64,000 nt of DNA from Luethyella okanaganae (GCF_042660285.1 NZ_JBHSTP010000001.1:806001-870000), one strand, 5' to 3'; counted from the first letter of the stretch, positions 34,322 through 43,494 are shown. Notes: generated by a model not told the origin, from the letters alone. Program-made: numbers and translations.

Positions 34322-34513
34322 AGCTGGTGCGTCGAGACACGGAGCACGGCTTCTCCTTTCCTTCGAGCTGACGATGAAGGACGTCCGGTGATGGGACGTC
34401 TACCGGGCCAATCGTTTCGCGAAGTCGGTGCGCGTGCTCGTCTTCAAAGACGTCAGCGTCGAAGAGCTCGCTACGCGCGAGTTCGAGCTGCCGAAGTCGC
34501 GCTCGACGAGTAG
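34322..34513 (+). pseudogene. degenerate second copy of the DUF2469 3' half
   Basis: Aligns along its length with 32640-32831. It reads LVRRDTEHGF, then (after a small insertion) FELTMKDV, then WDVYRANRFAKSVRVLVFKD and EELATREFELPK to a stop. At least two indels and many substitutions make it non-functional. It closes the segment holding the secreted and membrane protein genes. Confidence 0.85.
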
Positions 34514-34622
34514 CGGTCGTGCTCTCCTGCACCTCACGGCCTTCCACGTGGTTGTGAACAGAACCGGCTAGCATCCCGCCGAACCGGCCTCCTCTCCCGC
34601 AGGCTTGCTGCAGGAGGTCGTC

Positions 34623-34979
34623 GTGGTCGACAGGAATGAGCTGGGACGGCGGGGCGAGACGTTCGCCGTCGAGTATCTGCGCGCGGGTGGCTATCGGGTG
34701 ATCGATCGCAATTGGCGATGCGAGTCCGGTGAGATCGACATCGTGGCCGAACGCAACGGCGAGACCGCCTTCGTCGAGGTCAAGACGCGGTCGGGTCTCG
34801 GATACGGCCATCCGTTCGCGGCGATCTCGCCGGCGAAGCTCGAGCGCATGCGGCGCCTCGCGATGCTGTGGTGCGACGCCTCACCGCGGCCCGTCTCCCG
34901 GATCAGGCTCGACGTGATCGGGATCGTCTGGCCAGCCGGATCACCGCCGCGACTCGAACACCTCGAACGGCTCGGCTGA
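34623..34979 (+). CDS. yraN: YraN family (UPF0102) nuclease-like protein
   Basis: A 118-residue protein with the endonuclease-like core GEIDIVAERNGETAFVEVKT (metal-binding D and ExK) after LGRRGETFAVEYLRAGGYRV. The GTG at 34623 is fixed by AGGAGG 5 nt upstream; an earlier TTG at 34605 is rejected. The comM ATG overlaps its stop, so the two are coupled. Linked by position to DNA uptake and processing genes. Confidence 0.93.
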   Translation: MVDRNELGRRGETFAVEYLRAGGYRVIDRNWRCESGEIDIVAERNGETAFVEVKTRSGLGYGHPFAAISPAKLERMRRLAMLWCDASPRPVSRIRLDVIGIVWPAGSPPRLEHLERLG

Positions 34980-36520
34980 TGCGGTTCGGCCGCACCCACG
35001 CCGTCGCTCTCATCGGTATGAGCGGCTCGATCGTCGAGGTCGAGGCCGACATCTCGAGCCAGTTGCCCGCGATCGTGCTCATTGGGCTTCCGGACGCCGC
35101 GCTCGCCCAGTCCGCCCATCGGGTGCGCGCGGCCGCGAGCAACGCCGGGATCCCGCTCTCGACGCACCGCATCACGGTGAACCTCTCGCCGGCGGCGCTG
35201 CCGAAGCATGGATCAGGGTTCGACCTGGCGATCGCCCTCGCCTGCCTGGCAGCGGCCGGAGACATCGCGGCTGAGTCGATCGAGCGTGTCGTGCACATCG
35301 GTGAGCTCGGCCTGGACGGGCGGCTTCGGCCGATTCCCGGGGTGTTGCCCGCCGTCGTCGCGGCCCAGCGTGCTGGGCACACGACCGTCATGGTGCCGGC
35401 CGGGAGTGTCGCCGAGGCCGAACTCGTCTCTGGGATGCGCGTGGTCGGTGTCGCGAGCCTGCGCGACGCAGCGATCTGGCACGGTGGCGCATTCGATCCG
35501 ATTCCGGTCGACGCAGTCCCGCCGTCCGATGTGCCGGTGGAGGAGCCGATACTCGGCGAGCACGTCGCAGACCTCGTCGACGTCGTGGGACAGGATGCGG
35601 CGGTCCTCGCTCTCCAGGTCGCCGCGGCCGGGGGTCATCACGCCTTCTTGCTCGGACCGCCCGGTGCGGGCAAGACCATGCTCGCCGGCAGGCTTCCCGG
35701 GCTCCTGCCCGACCTCGACGAGCGGGCGGCGCTCGAGGTCAGCAGCATCCGTTCTCTCGGCGGCCGAGCAGTCGGCCGAGCCCTCGCGACGAGGCCACCG
35801 CTCGAGAGCCCCCATCACACGGCGACGGCCGCCGCCATCATCGGGGGTGGCAGCTCCGTCATCCGGCCGGGAGCCGCCGCTCGCGCGGCGCATGGCGTCT
35901 TGTTCCTGGATGAAGCCCCGGAGTTCAGCGCCTCCGTGCTCGACGCGCTGCGTCAGCCCCTCGAATCAGGCGTGATCAGCATCCACCGTGCCAATGCGGT
36001 CGCCCACTTTCCCGGCAGATTCCAGTTGCTTCTCGCGGCGAATCCGTGTCCGTGCGGGCAGTACGGGGTCGAGGGCGGTGAGTGCAGTTGCGCCCCGAAC
36101 GCGCGACGCCGCTATCTCGGGCGGCTCTCGGGGCCGTTGCTCGACCGCATCGACATCCAACTGCGCGTGCAGAGAGTCACTACCGTGCAACTGCGTGCCG
36201 CCCTGAGCCTCGGGCGGATGTCGACGGCCGAAGCTCGCGGCCGGGTGGTGAACGCCCGTGCCGCGGCCGCCGCCCGGCTGGCCTCCACGCCATGGCGGCT
36301 CAACTCGGAGGTTCCAGGGCGGTGGTTGCGCGGAACCCGGATGCGTCCGGGTTCCGCGGCGATGGCCGGGCTCGACCGGGCGCTCGAACGGGGCGGTATC
36401 ACGATGCGCGGCTACGACAGGGTGCTGCGCGTCGCCTGGTCGGTGGCCGACCTCGAGGGCGCCTCCGTGCCGACCGGCGACCACATCGGACAGGCGCTCT
36501 ACCTGAGGAAGGGGATCTAG
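34979..36520 (+). CDS. comM: YifB/ComM family AAA+ ATPase (Mg-chelatase-like)
   Basis: A 513-residue protein. The N-terminal Lon-like domain contains IGLPDAALAQSAHRVRAA and HRITVNLSPA; the AAA+ core has Walker A GPPGAGKTMLAGRLPGLLP and Walker B FLDEAPEF; the C-terminus is the Mg-chelatase-type domain. ComM helicases promote branch migration of incoming DNA in transformation. It overlaps yraN (TGATG) and touches dprA. Confidence 0.93.
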   Translation: MRFGRTHAVALIGMSGSIVEVEADISSQLPAIVLIGLPDAALAQSAHRVRAAASNAGIPLSTHRITVNLSPAALPKHGSGFDLAIALACLAAAGDIAAESIERVVHIGELGLDGRLRPIPGVLPAVVAAQRAGHTTVMVPAGSVAEAELVSGMRVVGVASLRDAAIWHGGAFDPIPVDAVPPSDVPVEEPILGEHVADLVDVVGQDAAVLALQVAAAGGHHAFLLGPPGAGKTMLAGRLPGLLPDLDERAALEVSSIRSLGGRAVGRALATRPPLESPHHTATAAAIIGGGSSVIRPGAAARAAHGVLFLDEAPEFSASVLDALRQPLESGVISIHRANAVAHFPGRFQLLLAANPCPCGQYGVEGGECSCAPNARRRYLGRLSGPLLDRIDIQLRVQRVTTVQLRAALSLGRMSTAEARGRVVNARAAAAARLASTPWRLNSEVPGRWLRGTRMRPGSAAMAGLDRALERGGITMRGYDRVLRVAWSVADLEGASVPTGDHIGQALYLRKGI

Positions 36521-37786
36521 ATGGCGGTGTTCGGGCTCGGCGAGAGTGAGGTCAGCCGCCTGGTGGCACCGCTGCGCATCCCCTCGTGTTCGGATCCGCG
36601 CTTGGAACGAGGGGACTCGGAGGCCGTCTCCGACGCAGACCTTTTCGCACGTGCGGCGTGGACGGGGCTCTCCGAGCCGGGAGACCGTAGCGCAGGCGTT
36701 CTGACGATGGCGCTCGGAGCGCCGGGTGCCCTGACCGCACTCCTCGAGGGGTGGTCGGCAGAACGGCTGGCACGGGCGGTCGATCCGGCGGCGACCGTCT
36801 CGGTCGCCGCGCTGCGGAAAGAGTTCGCCGACGCACTGGCGCGCTGGCGCCCACGAATGGAGCTGCGCGACGTGATCCGATCGCTCGAGGTGGCGGCGCG
36901 CCGTGGTTGCCGTCTCGTTACCCCCGCCATGGAGCTGTGGCCGGTCGGCGTCGACGATCTGGGCGCCAACGCCCCCATCGCGCTCTGGTGGCGCGGACGC
37001 TCCGCGGCCCTCCACTCGCTCTCCTTCTCGATCGCCCTCGTCGGCGCGAGGGCGGCGACAGGTTACGGCGAGCACGTCGCCATGGAGGCCTCAGCCGGTC
37101 TCGTCGACCGCGGCCTCGCGATCGTGTCCGGGGCCGCGTACGGGATCGATGGGATGGCGCATCGGTCGGCCATCGCGAGCGAGGGACACACCATCGCCTT
37201 TCTCGCCGGCGGTGTCGATCGCTTCTACCCCCGCGGACATGACGCTCTGCTCGGCAGGATCTGCGAGGTGGGTGCCGTGGTCTCGGAGCTGCCCTGCGGA
37301 TCGACGCCTACGAAATGGAGATTTCTGCAACGTAACAGGCTCATCGCCGCCTCCAGCCAGGCGACTGTCGTGCTGGAGGCCGGCTGGCGTTCCGGCTCCC
37401 TCAACACGGCGGGCCACGCGGCGGCGCTCGGCCGTCCGCTCGGAGCCGTTCCCGGTCCTGTGACCTCGCCGGCGTCCGCGGGATGCCATCGTCTCCTGCG
37501 CGAGTACGACGCGCGCTGCGTCTCCAATGCGGCCGAGATGGCCGAGCTCGTGCGTTCGGACGACTCAGGTGCCGGCGGGGGCGCACAGTCACCCGGCGTC
37601 CGCCAGACGGGCGAGGAGACGCGTGTCATCGACGCGCTCAGCGCCCGATCTCCGCGGGTGCCCCTCGACATCGCGCAACGCAGCGGACTGTCGACCACGA
37701 CGGTGCTCGGCACCCTCGGCACGCTCGAACTCGCCGGGATCGTGCGGGAGCGGCACGGGGGATGGGTCAGGGCTTCGCCCGGATAA
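36521..37786 (+). CDS. dprA: DNA-processing protein DprA
   Basis: A 421-residue protein that loads RecA on incoming single-stranded DNA. The Rossmann-like domain shows VGARAATGYGEHVAMEASAG, IVSGAAYGIDGMAHRSA, FLAGGVDRFYPRGHDALL and the RNRLIAASSQATVVLEAG block. A C-terminal winged-helix follows (LDIAQRSGLSTTTVLGTLGT). The start directly abuts the comM stop, so yraN-comM-dprA is one operon. Confidence 0.94.
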   Translation: MAVFGLGESEVSRLVAPLRIPSCSDPRLERGDSEAVSDADLFARAAWTGLSEPGDRSAGVLTMALGAPGALTALLEGWSAERLARAVDPAATVSVAALRKEFADALARWRPRMELRDVIRSLEVAARRGCRLVTPAMELWPVGVDDLGANAPIALWWRGRSAALHSLSFSIALVGARAATGYGEHVAMEASAGLVDRGLAIVSGAAYGIDGMAHRSAIASEGHTIAFLAGGVDRFYPRGHDALLGRICEVGAVVSELPCGSTPTKWRFLQRNRLIAASSQATVVLEAGWRSGSLNTAGHAAALGRPLGAVPGPVTSPASAGCHRLLREYDARCVSNAAEMAELVRSDDSGAGGGAQSPGVRQTGEETRVIDALSARSPRVPLDIAQRSGLSTTTVLGTLGTLELAGIVRERHGGWVRASPG

Positions 37787-37878
37787 CGTCGATGACGTCG
37801 CAGCGACTCGGGCTCCTCACGGCCGAGACGCGCGACGGTGGTGCACCATATCGTTGAGGAACGGTGTCGAGGAGGAGC

Positions 37879-38844
37879 ATGAACGACGAACAGCGCGCAG
37901 ACCGGGGTCGTCAAGCGGGTCCGGCGCAGATGGGTCAGCATCCTGCGGCCTGTCTCGTCATCGCGCACATCAGCGACACGCATTTCCTCGGCGGCGGGCG
38001 CGAGCTCTACGGCCGGGTGGACACCGACATCGGGGTGTGGGCGGCCATGCGGCAGCTCGAGCGTTCCGGGATACGACCGGATGCCTTCGTGTTCACAGGT
38101 GACATCGCGGACCGCGGCGAGCCGGACGCGTACCTACGCGTGCGAGACATCGTCGAACCCGTCGCCGAACGCCTCGGTGCTGAGCTCGTGTGGGTCATGG
38201 GCAACCACGACGCGCGCGCCGCGTTCCGTTCGGAGCTTTTGCGCGAGACCGGCCGCCAGGATGTCGGGGCTCCCGTCGATCGCATCGTTGAGGTGGGCGG
38301 TCTGCGCATCGTCGCCCTCGACACCAGCGTTCCGGGATACCACCATGGTGCTATCGAGCGCTCGCAACTGGAATGGCTTGCCGCCGTGCTCGCGACCCCG
38401 GCACCGCTCGGCACCGTCCTGGCCCTTCACCACCCGCCGATCCCCACGCCGCTCGCGGCGATGACGGTCCTCGAACTCGAGCATCAGCACGAACTCGCCG
38501 CCGTCGTCGCAGGCAGCGACGTCCGCGCCATTCTCGGCGGGCACCTGCACTATGCGACGACGAGTCTCTTCGCGGGGGTGCCCGTGTCCGTCGCGGCGGC
38601 GACGTGCTACACCATGGATCTCAGCGCCCCCTCCCGCGAACTCGTCGGCGTCGACGGTGGCCAGTCGATCAATCTCGTGCACGTCTACGAGGACCGGATC
38701 GTGCACTCCGTCGTCCCTCTCGGGGAGGCACCCGTCGCGACTCGTTTCGACGCGGACTTCCTCGCGCGACTCGAGGCGATGACGCCCGAGCTGCGTCGTG
38801 AGTCGTTCTCTCGCCAGGTCTCCAGCGGCGACCCCGGTGCCTGA
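37879..38844 (+). CDS. calcineurin-like metallophosphoesterase
   Basis: A 321-residue phosphoesterase of the CpdA-like group (possible cyclic nucleotide phosphodiesterase). The five metal-binding motifs are in order: HISDTH, FTGDIADRG, MGNHDAR, LALHHPP and LGGHLHY. GAGGAGG lies 3 nt before the ATG at 37879 and decides the start. It stands between dprA and xerC. Substrate cannot be told from sequence. Confidence 0.88.
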   Translation: MNDEQRADRGRQAGPAQMGQHPAACLVIAHISDTHFLGGGRELYGRVDTDIGVWAAMRQLERSGIRPDAFVFTGDIADRGEPDAYLRVRDIVEPVAERLGAELVWVMGNHDARAAFRSELLRETGRQDVGAPVDRIVEVGGLRIVALDTSVPGYHHGAIERSQLEWLAAVLATPAPLGTVLALHHPPIPTPLAAMTVLELEHQHELAAVVAGSDVRAILGGHLHYATTSLFAGVPVSVAAATCYTMDLSAPSRELVGVDGGQSINLVHVYEDRIVHSVVPLGEAPVATRFDADFLARLEAMTPELRRESFSRQVSSGDPGA

Positions 38845-38886
38845 ACACAGTGCCAGGGCAGCGAGCCTCCACAAGGATCGCTTCAG

Positions 38887-39855
38887 ATGGCTGATGCTGG
38901 AACGGTGAACCTCGACGTCGCCATCGACGACTTCGTGCTCTACCTCACGGCAGAGCGCGGCTTCTCTGCGCATACCGTCAGGGCGTATTATGCCGATCTC
39001 GCGCAGCTCGCTGCGTTCGCCGAGAGGCATGGGATCCCGACTGTGGATGCGCTCACCCTCGGAGTTCTTCGCGACTGGCTGTGGTGGGGCACCCGGTCAG
39101 GACTCGCACGGGCGACGATAGCCCGTCATTCGGCGTCTGCCCGAAGTTTCACCGCATGGCTCGCACGCACGGGACGGATTCCGGCGGACCCCGGCGCCCG
39201 CTTGCGCGCGCCGAAGCCGGGGCGGACCCTGCCCCGGGTCGTCACGAGGACGCAGATGGACGAACTGCTCGAAGGGCTGAGCCTGCGTTGTTCAGAAGGC
39301 GACCCGGGCGCTCTTCGCGACCTCGCGGTCATCGAATTGCTCTACGCTGCGGCGCTTCGCGTCTCAGAGCTCGTAGGTCTCGACGTCGACGACCTCGACC
39401 TCGACCGTCTCACGGTGCGGGTGACGGGCAAAGGCGCCAAGGAACGCGTTGTCCCGTTCGGAGTTCCTGCTCACTCGGCGATCGTCGACTATCTGCATCG
39501 GGCACGGCCTTCGCTGCTCGCCTCCACCGGTCTCGCACCAGGCGCGGATGCCTCACCGCACACGCTGCAACCGGGTGCCCGTGCGCTCTTCGTCGGTGCG
39601 CGCCACGGACGCCTCGGAGTGCGAGCGGTCTACCGGCTCGTCTCGGAGCTGCTCGCCGGGATTCCTGGAACCGGCCCGTCGGGACCGCACGCCCTGCGGC
39701 ACACGGCGGCAACGCACTTGCTCGACGGCGGGGCGGATCTGCGAGCCGTACAGGAACTGCTCGGTCATGCGAGCCTCGGAACCACACAGATCTACACACA
39801 CGTGTCGACCGAACGGCTCAAGGAGAGCTACCGCACGGCACATCCTCGCGCCTGA
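38887..39855 (+). CDS. xerC: tyrosine recombinase XerC
   Basis: A 322-residue tyrosine recombinase for chromosome dimer resolution at dif. The N-terminal SAM-like domain (LTAERGFSAHTVRAYYADLA) precedes the catalytic domain with Arg in AALRVSELVGL, Lys in VTGKGAKERVVPFG, HALRHTAATHLL, the second His in LLGHASLGTTQ and the nucleophile Tyr in IYTHVS. The position after dprA is the usual actinobacterial xerC position, not that of a phage integrase. Confidence 0.93.
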   Translation: MADAGTVNLDVAIDDFVLYLTAERGFSAHTVRAYYADLAQLAAFAERHGIPTVDALTLGVLRDWLWWGTRSGLARATIARHSASARSFTAWLARTGRIPADPGARLRAPKPGRTLPRVVTRTQMDELLEGLSLRCSEGDPGALRDLAVIELLYAAALRVSELVGLDVDDLDLDRLTVRVTGKGAKERVVPFGVPAHSAIVDYLHRARPSLLASTGLAPGADASPHTLQPGARALFVGARHGRLGVRAVYRLVSELLAGIPGTGPSGPHALRHTAATHLLDGGADLRAVQELLGHASLGTTQIYTHVSTERLKESYRTAHPRA

Positions 39856-39874
39856 GCCCGGGTGCCGGGAATCG

Positions 39875-40582
39875 TCAGTCCATCGGCAGCAGGATCGCCC
39901 GCGGAACCCCGCCGAGATAGAGCAACGGCGAGACGTACCGACCGCGCAGTCGCACACCGAAATGCAGGCAGCCGTCTGCGCAGTGGCCGCCGCTCGCGAC
40001 CACGCCGATCTGCTGCCCTGCTACCACTCGCTCGCCTTCGCGAACGCTCGCGTCGAGCGGCTCGTACGACGAGAGCAGTTCGCCCGGATGGCTCAGAGAG
40101 AGCACGGGACGATCCACGACGGTCCCGGCGAAGAAGACAACGCCGTCGGCGGGTGCGAAGACTGCTGTTCCAGCGGTCGCGGGCAGATCGATACCGCGAT
40201 GACCCGCCGAGTACAGGGTCTCCGGTGCCTCGAAGGGGCGCACGATCGGATGCGGGGGAGCGAGTGGCCAGAGCCAGGTTCCCGCTCTGGCTCTTGCGCC
40301 TGTTTCGCCGGGACTCCCGGAATCCCCGGGGGCGAACGGCTCCGCCGCGCTCGCCGGACCGTTCACGGCGGCCGTGAGCGCGAGCACCGTCAGGGCGAGC
40401 GCGAGGGCGCCGCGCATCAGCAGCCCAGCAGAAACCGCTGCCGGCGACGGTGGGCGCGGGGGCAGCGCGGGCGGCCACGTCGGTCGGCGCGCCGATCGAC
40501 GCCCCGGTGGCCATTCCGGCCGCAGGCCCTTCGGCCGGTCGCCCCCTGTCGTGAGGAGAAGTCGCTTGATGGTCCGACGCAT
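39875..40582 (-). CDS. M23 family (LytM-type) metallopeptidase, secreted
   Basis: A peptidoglycan endopeptidase-like domain with zinc-ligand motifs GHRGIDLPA and LHFGVRLRG. A signal peptide (GALALALTVLALTAAVNGPA, then SA) precedes it. With the ATG at 40582 the protein is 235 residues and has an Arg/Pro-rich lead of 55 residues. An ATG at 40417 would start right at the signal peptide and is a serious alternative; neither has a clear ribosome binding site. Faces xerC tail to tail. Confidence 0.82.
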   Translation of the reverse strand: MRRTIKRLLLTTGGDRPKGLRPEWPPGRRSARRPTWPPALPPRPPSPAAVSAGLLMRGALALALTVLALTAAVNGPASAAEPFAPGDSGSPGETGARARAGTWLWPLAPPHPIVRPFEAPETLYSAGHRGIDLPATAGTAVFAPADGVVFFAGTVVDRPVLSLSHPGELLSSYEPLDASVREGERVVAGQQIGVVASGGHCADGCLHFGVRLRGRYVSPLLYLGGVPRAILLPMD

Positions 40583-40859
40583 GCGAATATGGTGCACCGA
40601 AACCACTCGAGATCCCGCTGGTTCCGGCCGATCTGGGGACGATCGTGCCGGGCGAGGGGCTGTGGTGGACGTGCCTCTGCGCGCCGACATCCTGCTAGAC
40701 TTCCCCGAGCAGCGCTTCGAGCGCTGACTACGCGTGCCCACTCGGCAGCCACATCCAATCGGTCCCAGTCTCCTCAGAGGCGGGTCGGACGTGCGTCGGG
40801 CACCAGGAATGGCAGCCATCCGGCCGTCGTGTCAACCGAGAATAAAAGGAGAACGGCTC

Positions 40860-41789
40860 ATGGCCGTCGTAACGATTCGCCAGCTGCTCGACAGCGGCGT
40901 GCACTTCGGGCATCAGACCCGTCGCTGGAACCCGAAGATGAAGCGCTTCATCTTCACCGAGCGTTCCGGCATCTACATCATCGACCTGCAGCAGTCGCTC
41001 GCCTTCATCGACAAGGCCTACGACTTCGTCAAGGAGACTGTCGCCCATGGCGGCACCATTCTCTTCGTCGGCACCAAGAAGCAGGCTCAGGAGGCCATCG
41101 CGGAGCAGGCTACCCGCGTCGGCCAGCCCTACGTGAACCAGCGTTGGCTCGGTGGTCTGCTGACCAACTTCCAGACGGTCAGCAAGCGTCTCGCCCGCAT
41201 GAAGGAGCTCGAGGAGCTCGACTTCGAGGACACGGCCAAGAGCGGCTTCACCAAGAAGGAACTCCTCATCAAGAAGCGCGAGCTCGACAAGCTGCACAAG
41301 TCGCTCGGCGGTATCCGCAACCTGTCGAAGACGCCGTCGGCGCTCTGGGTCGTCGACACCAAGAAGGAGCACCTCGCCATCGACGAGGCCCGCAAGCTGA
41401 GCATCCCTGTCATCGGCATCCTCGACACCAATTGCGACCCCGACGAGGTGCAGTACCCGATCCCTGGCAACGACGACGCCATCCGTTCCGTCGGCCTGCT
41501 GACCCGCATCATCGCGGACGCTGCCGCCGAGGGACTCATCCAGCGCCACCAGAGGCCCGAAGAGGGCGCAGAGGTGGAGCCGCTGGCTGCCTGGGAGGCC
41601 GAGCTCCTCCAGGCGTCCGAGACCGCAGCAGCCGAGGTCACCCCTGAGCAGTCCTCGGCCGAGACCGAGAAGGTCGCCGACGAGGCCGTCGCTGCCGACG
41701 AGGCGGTCTTCGTCGAGGGCGAAGTCGCCGCCGTTGTCGAAGAAGTCGTCGCTGCGGACGCTGCGGCCTCCGCTGACGAGACCAAGTAA
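40860..41789 (+). CDS. rpsB: 30S ribosomal protein S2
   Basis: A 309-residue S2. The conserved core (QLLDSGVHFGHQTRRWNPKM; NQRWLGGLLTNFQTVSKRL; GILDTNCDPDEVQYPIPGND) is followed by an acidic Ala/Glu-rich tail of about 65 residues. AAGGAGA lies 8 nt before the ATG. Operon with tsf. Confidence 0.97.
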   Translation: MAVVTIRQLLDSGVHFGHQTRRWNPKMKRFIFTERSGIYIIDLQQSLAFIDKAYDFVKETVAHGGTILFVGTKKQAQEAIAEQATRVGQPYVNQRWLGGLLTNFQTVSKRLARMKELEELDFEDTAKSGFTKKELLIKKRELDKLHKSLGGIRNLSKTPSALWVVDTKKEHLAIDEARKLSIPVIGILDTNCDPDEVQYPIPGNDDAIRSVGLLTRIIADAAAEGLIQRHQRPEEGAEVEPLAAWEAELLQASETAAAEVTPEQSSAETEKVADEAVAADEAVFVEGEVAAVVEEVVAADAAASADETK

Positions 41790-41801
41790 GGAACTCCAGG
41801 T

Positions 41802-42647
41802 ATGGCTAACTTCAACATCGCAGACCTCAAGGCCCTGCGCGAGCAGCTCGGCACCGGCATGACCGATACCAAGAACGCGCTCGTCGAGGCCGAGGGTGAC
41901 GTCGAGAAGGCCACAGAGATCCTGCGTCTCAAGGGTGCGAAGGGCAACGCGAAGCGTGCCGACCGCTCTACGAGCGAGGGCCTCATCGCGGTCGCCGAGA
42001 CCGACGGCGGCGTCACGATGATCGAGCTCGCGTGCGAGACCGACTTCGTCGCGAAGAACGAGAAGTTCGTCGCGCTCGCCGACAGAGTGCTCCAAGCCGT
42101 CGCAGCCGCTGGTGCCTCTACCGTCGAGGAGGCCATCGCAGCCCCCGTCGGACCTTCGACAGGCTCAGGGCAGGCGACGGTAGCCGCGCTCATCGACGAC
42201 CAGGCCGCGACTCTCGGCGAGAAGGTGGAGTTGCGTCGTGTCGCAGCGCTTTCCGGTGATTCCGTCGCGGTCTACCTGCACAAGACGTCGAAGGACCTGC
42301 CTCCGCAGATCGGTGTCGTCGTCTCCTACAGCGGCCCGGATGCCGAGACCGCGCGGGCCGTCGCTCAGCACATCGCGATGTTCGACCCGCAGTACCTGAC
42401 GCGCGACGAGGTTCCGGCCGACATCGTCGAGAAGGAGCGCGAGATCGTCACGGAGATCAGCCGCAACGAGGGCAAGCCGGAGGCCGCTCTGCCCAAGATC
42501 GTCGAGGGTCGGCTCACCGCGTTCTTCAAACAGGTCGCACTGCTCGAGCAGGACTATGCCCGCGACAGCAAGGTTCAAGTCAAGAAGGTTCTCGAAGACG
42601 CCGGATTGACCGTGACGGGCTTCGCCCGTTTCAAGGCCGGCGCCTAG
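41802..42647 (+). CDS. tsf: elongation factor Ts
   Basis: A 281-residue nucleotide-exchange factor for EF-Tu. It has LREQLGTGMTDTKNALVEAE, the CETDFVAKNEKF motif and a C-terminal domain with repeated dimerisation motifs. Around residues 118-124 a short GPSTGSGQ segment interrupts the usual run from APVG to TVAALIDDQA; it is encoded by a dispersed repeat. The frame stays open, so the protein should work. Confidence 0.97.
   Translation: MANFNIADLKALREQLGTGMTDTKNALVEAEGDVEKATEILRLKGAKGNAKRADRSTSEGLIAVAETDGGVTMIELACETDFVAKNEKFVALADRVLQAVAAAGASTVEEAIAAPVGPSTGSGQATVAALIDDQAATLGEKVELRRVAALSGDSVAVYLHKTSKDLPPQIGVVVSYSGPDAETARAVAQHIAMFDPQYLTRDEVPADIVEKEREIVTEISRNEGKPEAALPKIVEGRLTAFFKQVALLEQDYARDSKVQVKKVLEDAGLTVTGFARFKAGA
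42153..42170 (+). repeat. dispersed repeat inside tsf
   Basis: CCTTCGACAGGCTCAGGG is the core of a short interspersed repeat that I recall from many high-GC bacterial genomes (the reverse reading gives PEPVEG). Here it lies in frame within tsf. No other copy was seen in this window. Confidence 0.6.
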
Positions 42648-42658
42648 GCCGTTAGATG

Positions 42659-42694
42659 AAGGAGTCCGGACCACTCGTGATCCGGACTCCTTTT
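42659..42694 (+). terminator. intrinsic terminator after tsf
   Basis: A 12-nt arm AAGGAGTCCGGA, a 10-nt loop, the complementary arm TCCGGACTCCTT and a short T-run. Classic rho-independent layout 12 nt after the tsf stop, ending the rpsB-tsf operon. Confidence 0.9.
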
Positions 42695-42759
42695 CTGTGC
42701 GTCCCCGCCGAGGGACCCAGTAAGTTCTAGAACAATCGCATCGGAAGGGCTCACACGTC

Positions 42760-43494
42760 ATGATAGAAAGCACGGGGACGTCGAACACAGGCAAGAGGCG
42801 CAGGGTCCTTCTCAAGCTCTCCGGCGAGGCGTTCGGCGGGGGATCCCTCGGTGTGAACCCGGACGTCGTCAGCGGTCTCGCCCGCGAGATCGCCGAGGCA
42901 GCGCGCAGCGTCGAGGTCGCGATCGTCGTCGGCGGGGGCAACTTCTTCCGCGGCGCGGAACTCTCCCAGCGCGGCATGGACCGGGGTCGAGCCGACTACA
43001 TGGGCATGCTCGGCACGGTCATGAACGCGCTCGCACTACAGGACTTCCTCGAGCAGGCCGGGGCGGAGACCCGAGTCCAGTCGGCCATCTCCATGACGCA
43101 GGTCGCGGAGCCGTACATACCGCGCCGCGCGGAGCGCCACCTCGAGAAGGGACGCGTCGTGATCTTCGGGGCCGGTGCCGGACTGCCATACTTCTCGACG
43201 GACACGGTCGCGGCCCAGCGCGCCCTCGAGATCGACGCCGACGTCGTGCTCGTGGCCAAGAACGGCGTCGATGGTGTGTACTCCGACGACCCGCGCACCA
43301 ACCCCGATGCCCACAAGATCGACCACATCACCTATCAGGAGGCGCTGCAGCGCGGGCTCAAAGTCGTCGACTCCACCGCATTCAGCCTGTGCATGGACAA
43401 CGGGATGCCGATGCAGGTCTTCGGCATGGAGCCCGGCGGGAACGTTACCGCGGCGATCCTCGGCGCGGGCCTCGGCACCGTGGTGAGCAACTAA
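42760..43494 (+). CDS. pyrH: UMP kinase
   Basis: A 244-residue amino acid kinase-fold enzyme that phosphorylates UMP to UDP. Motifs are RRVLLKLSGEAFGGG, VVGGGNFFRGAEL, DYMGMLGTVMNALAL and NGVDGVYSDDPRTNPDAHKI. It follows the tsf terminator, so it has its own promoter (TAGAAC-like sequence about 28 nt upstream; GGAAGGG as ribosome binding site). Confidence 0.97.
   Translation: MIESTGTSNTGKRRRVLLKLSGEAFGGGSLGVNPDVVSGLAREIAEAARSVEVAIVVGGGNFFRGAELSQRGMDRGRADYMGMLGTVMNALALQDFLEQAGAETRVQSAISMTQVAEPYIPRRAERHLEKGRVVIFGAGAGLPYFSTDTVAAQRALEIDADVVLVAKNGVDGVYSDDPRTNPDAHKIDHITYQEALQRGLKVVDSTAFSLCMDNGMPMQVFGMEPGGNVTAAILGAGLGTVVSN

Noticed and set aside
38887..39855. Tyrosine recombinase as integrase of the mutM-linked elements
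   Set aside because: Its location after dprA and its XerC-like motifs mark it as the chromosomal XerC. It is about 33 kb from the mutM repeats.
39449..41647. 732-codon open frame on the plus strand
   Set aside because: It crosses xerC, the peptidase and rpsB out of frame and has a low-complexity Arg/Ala composition.
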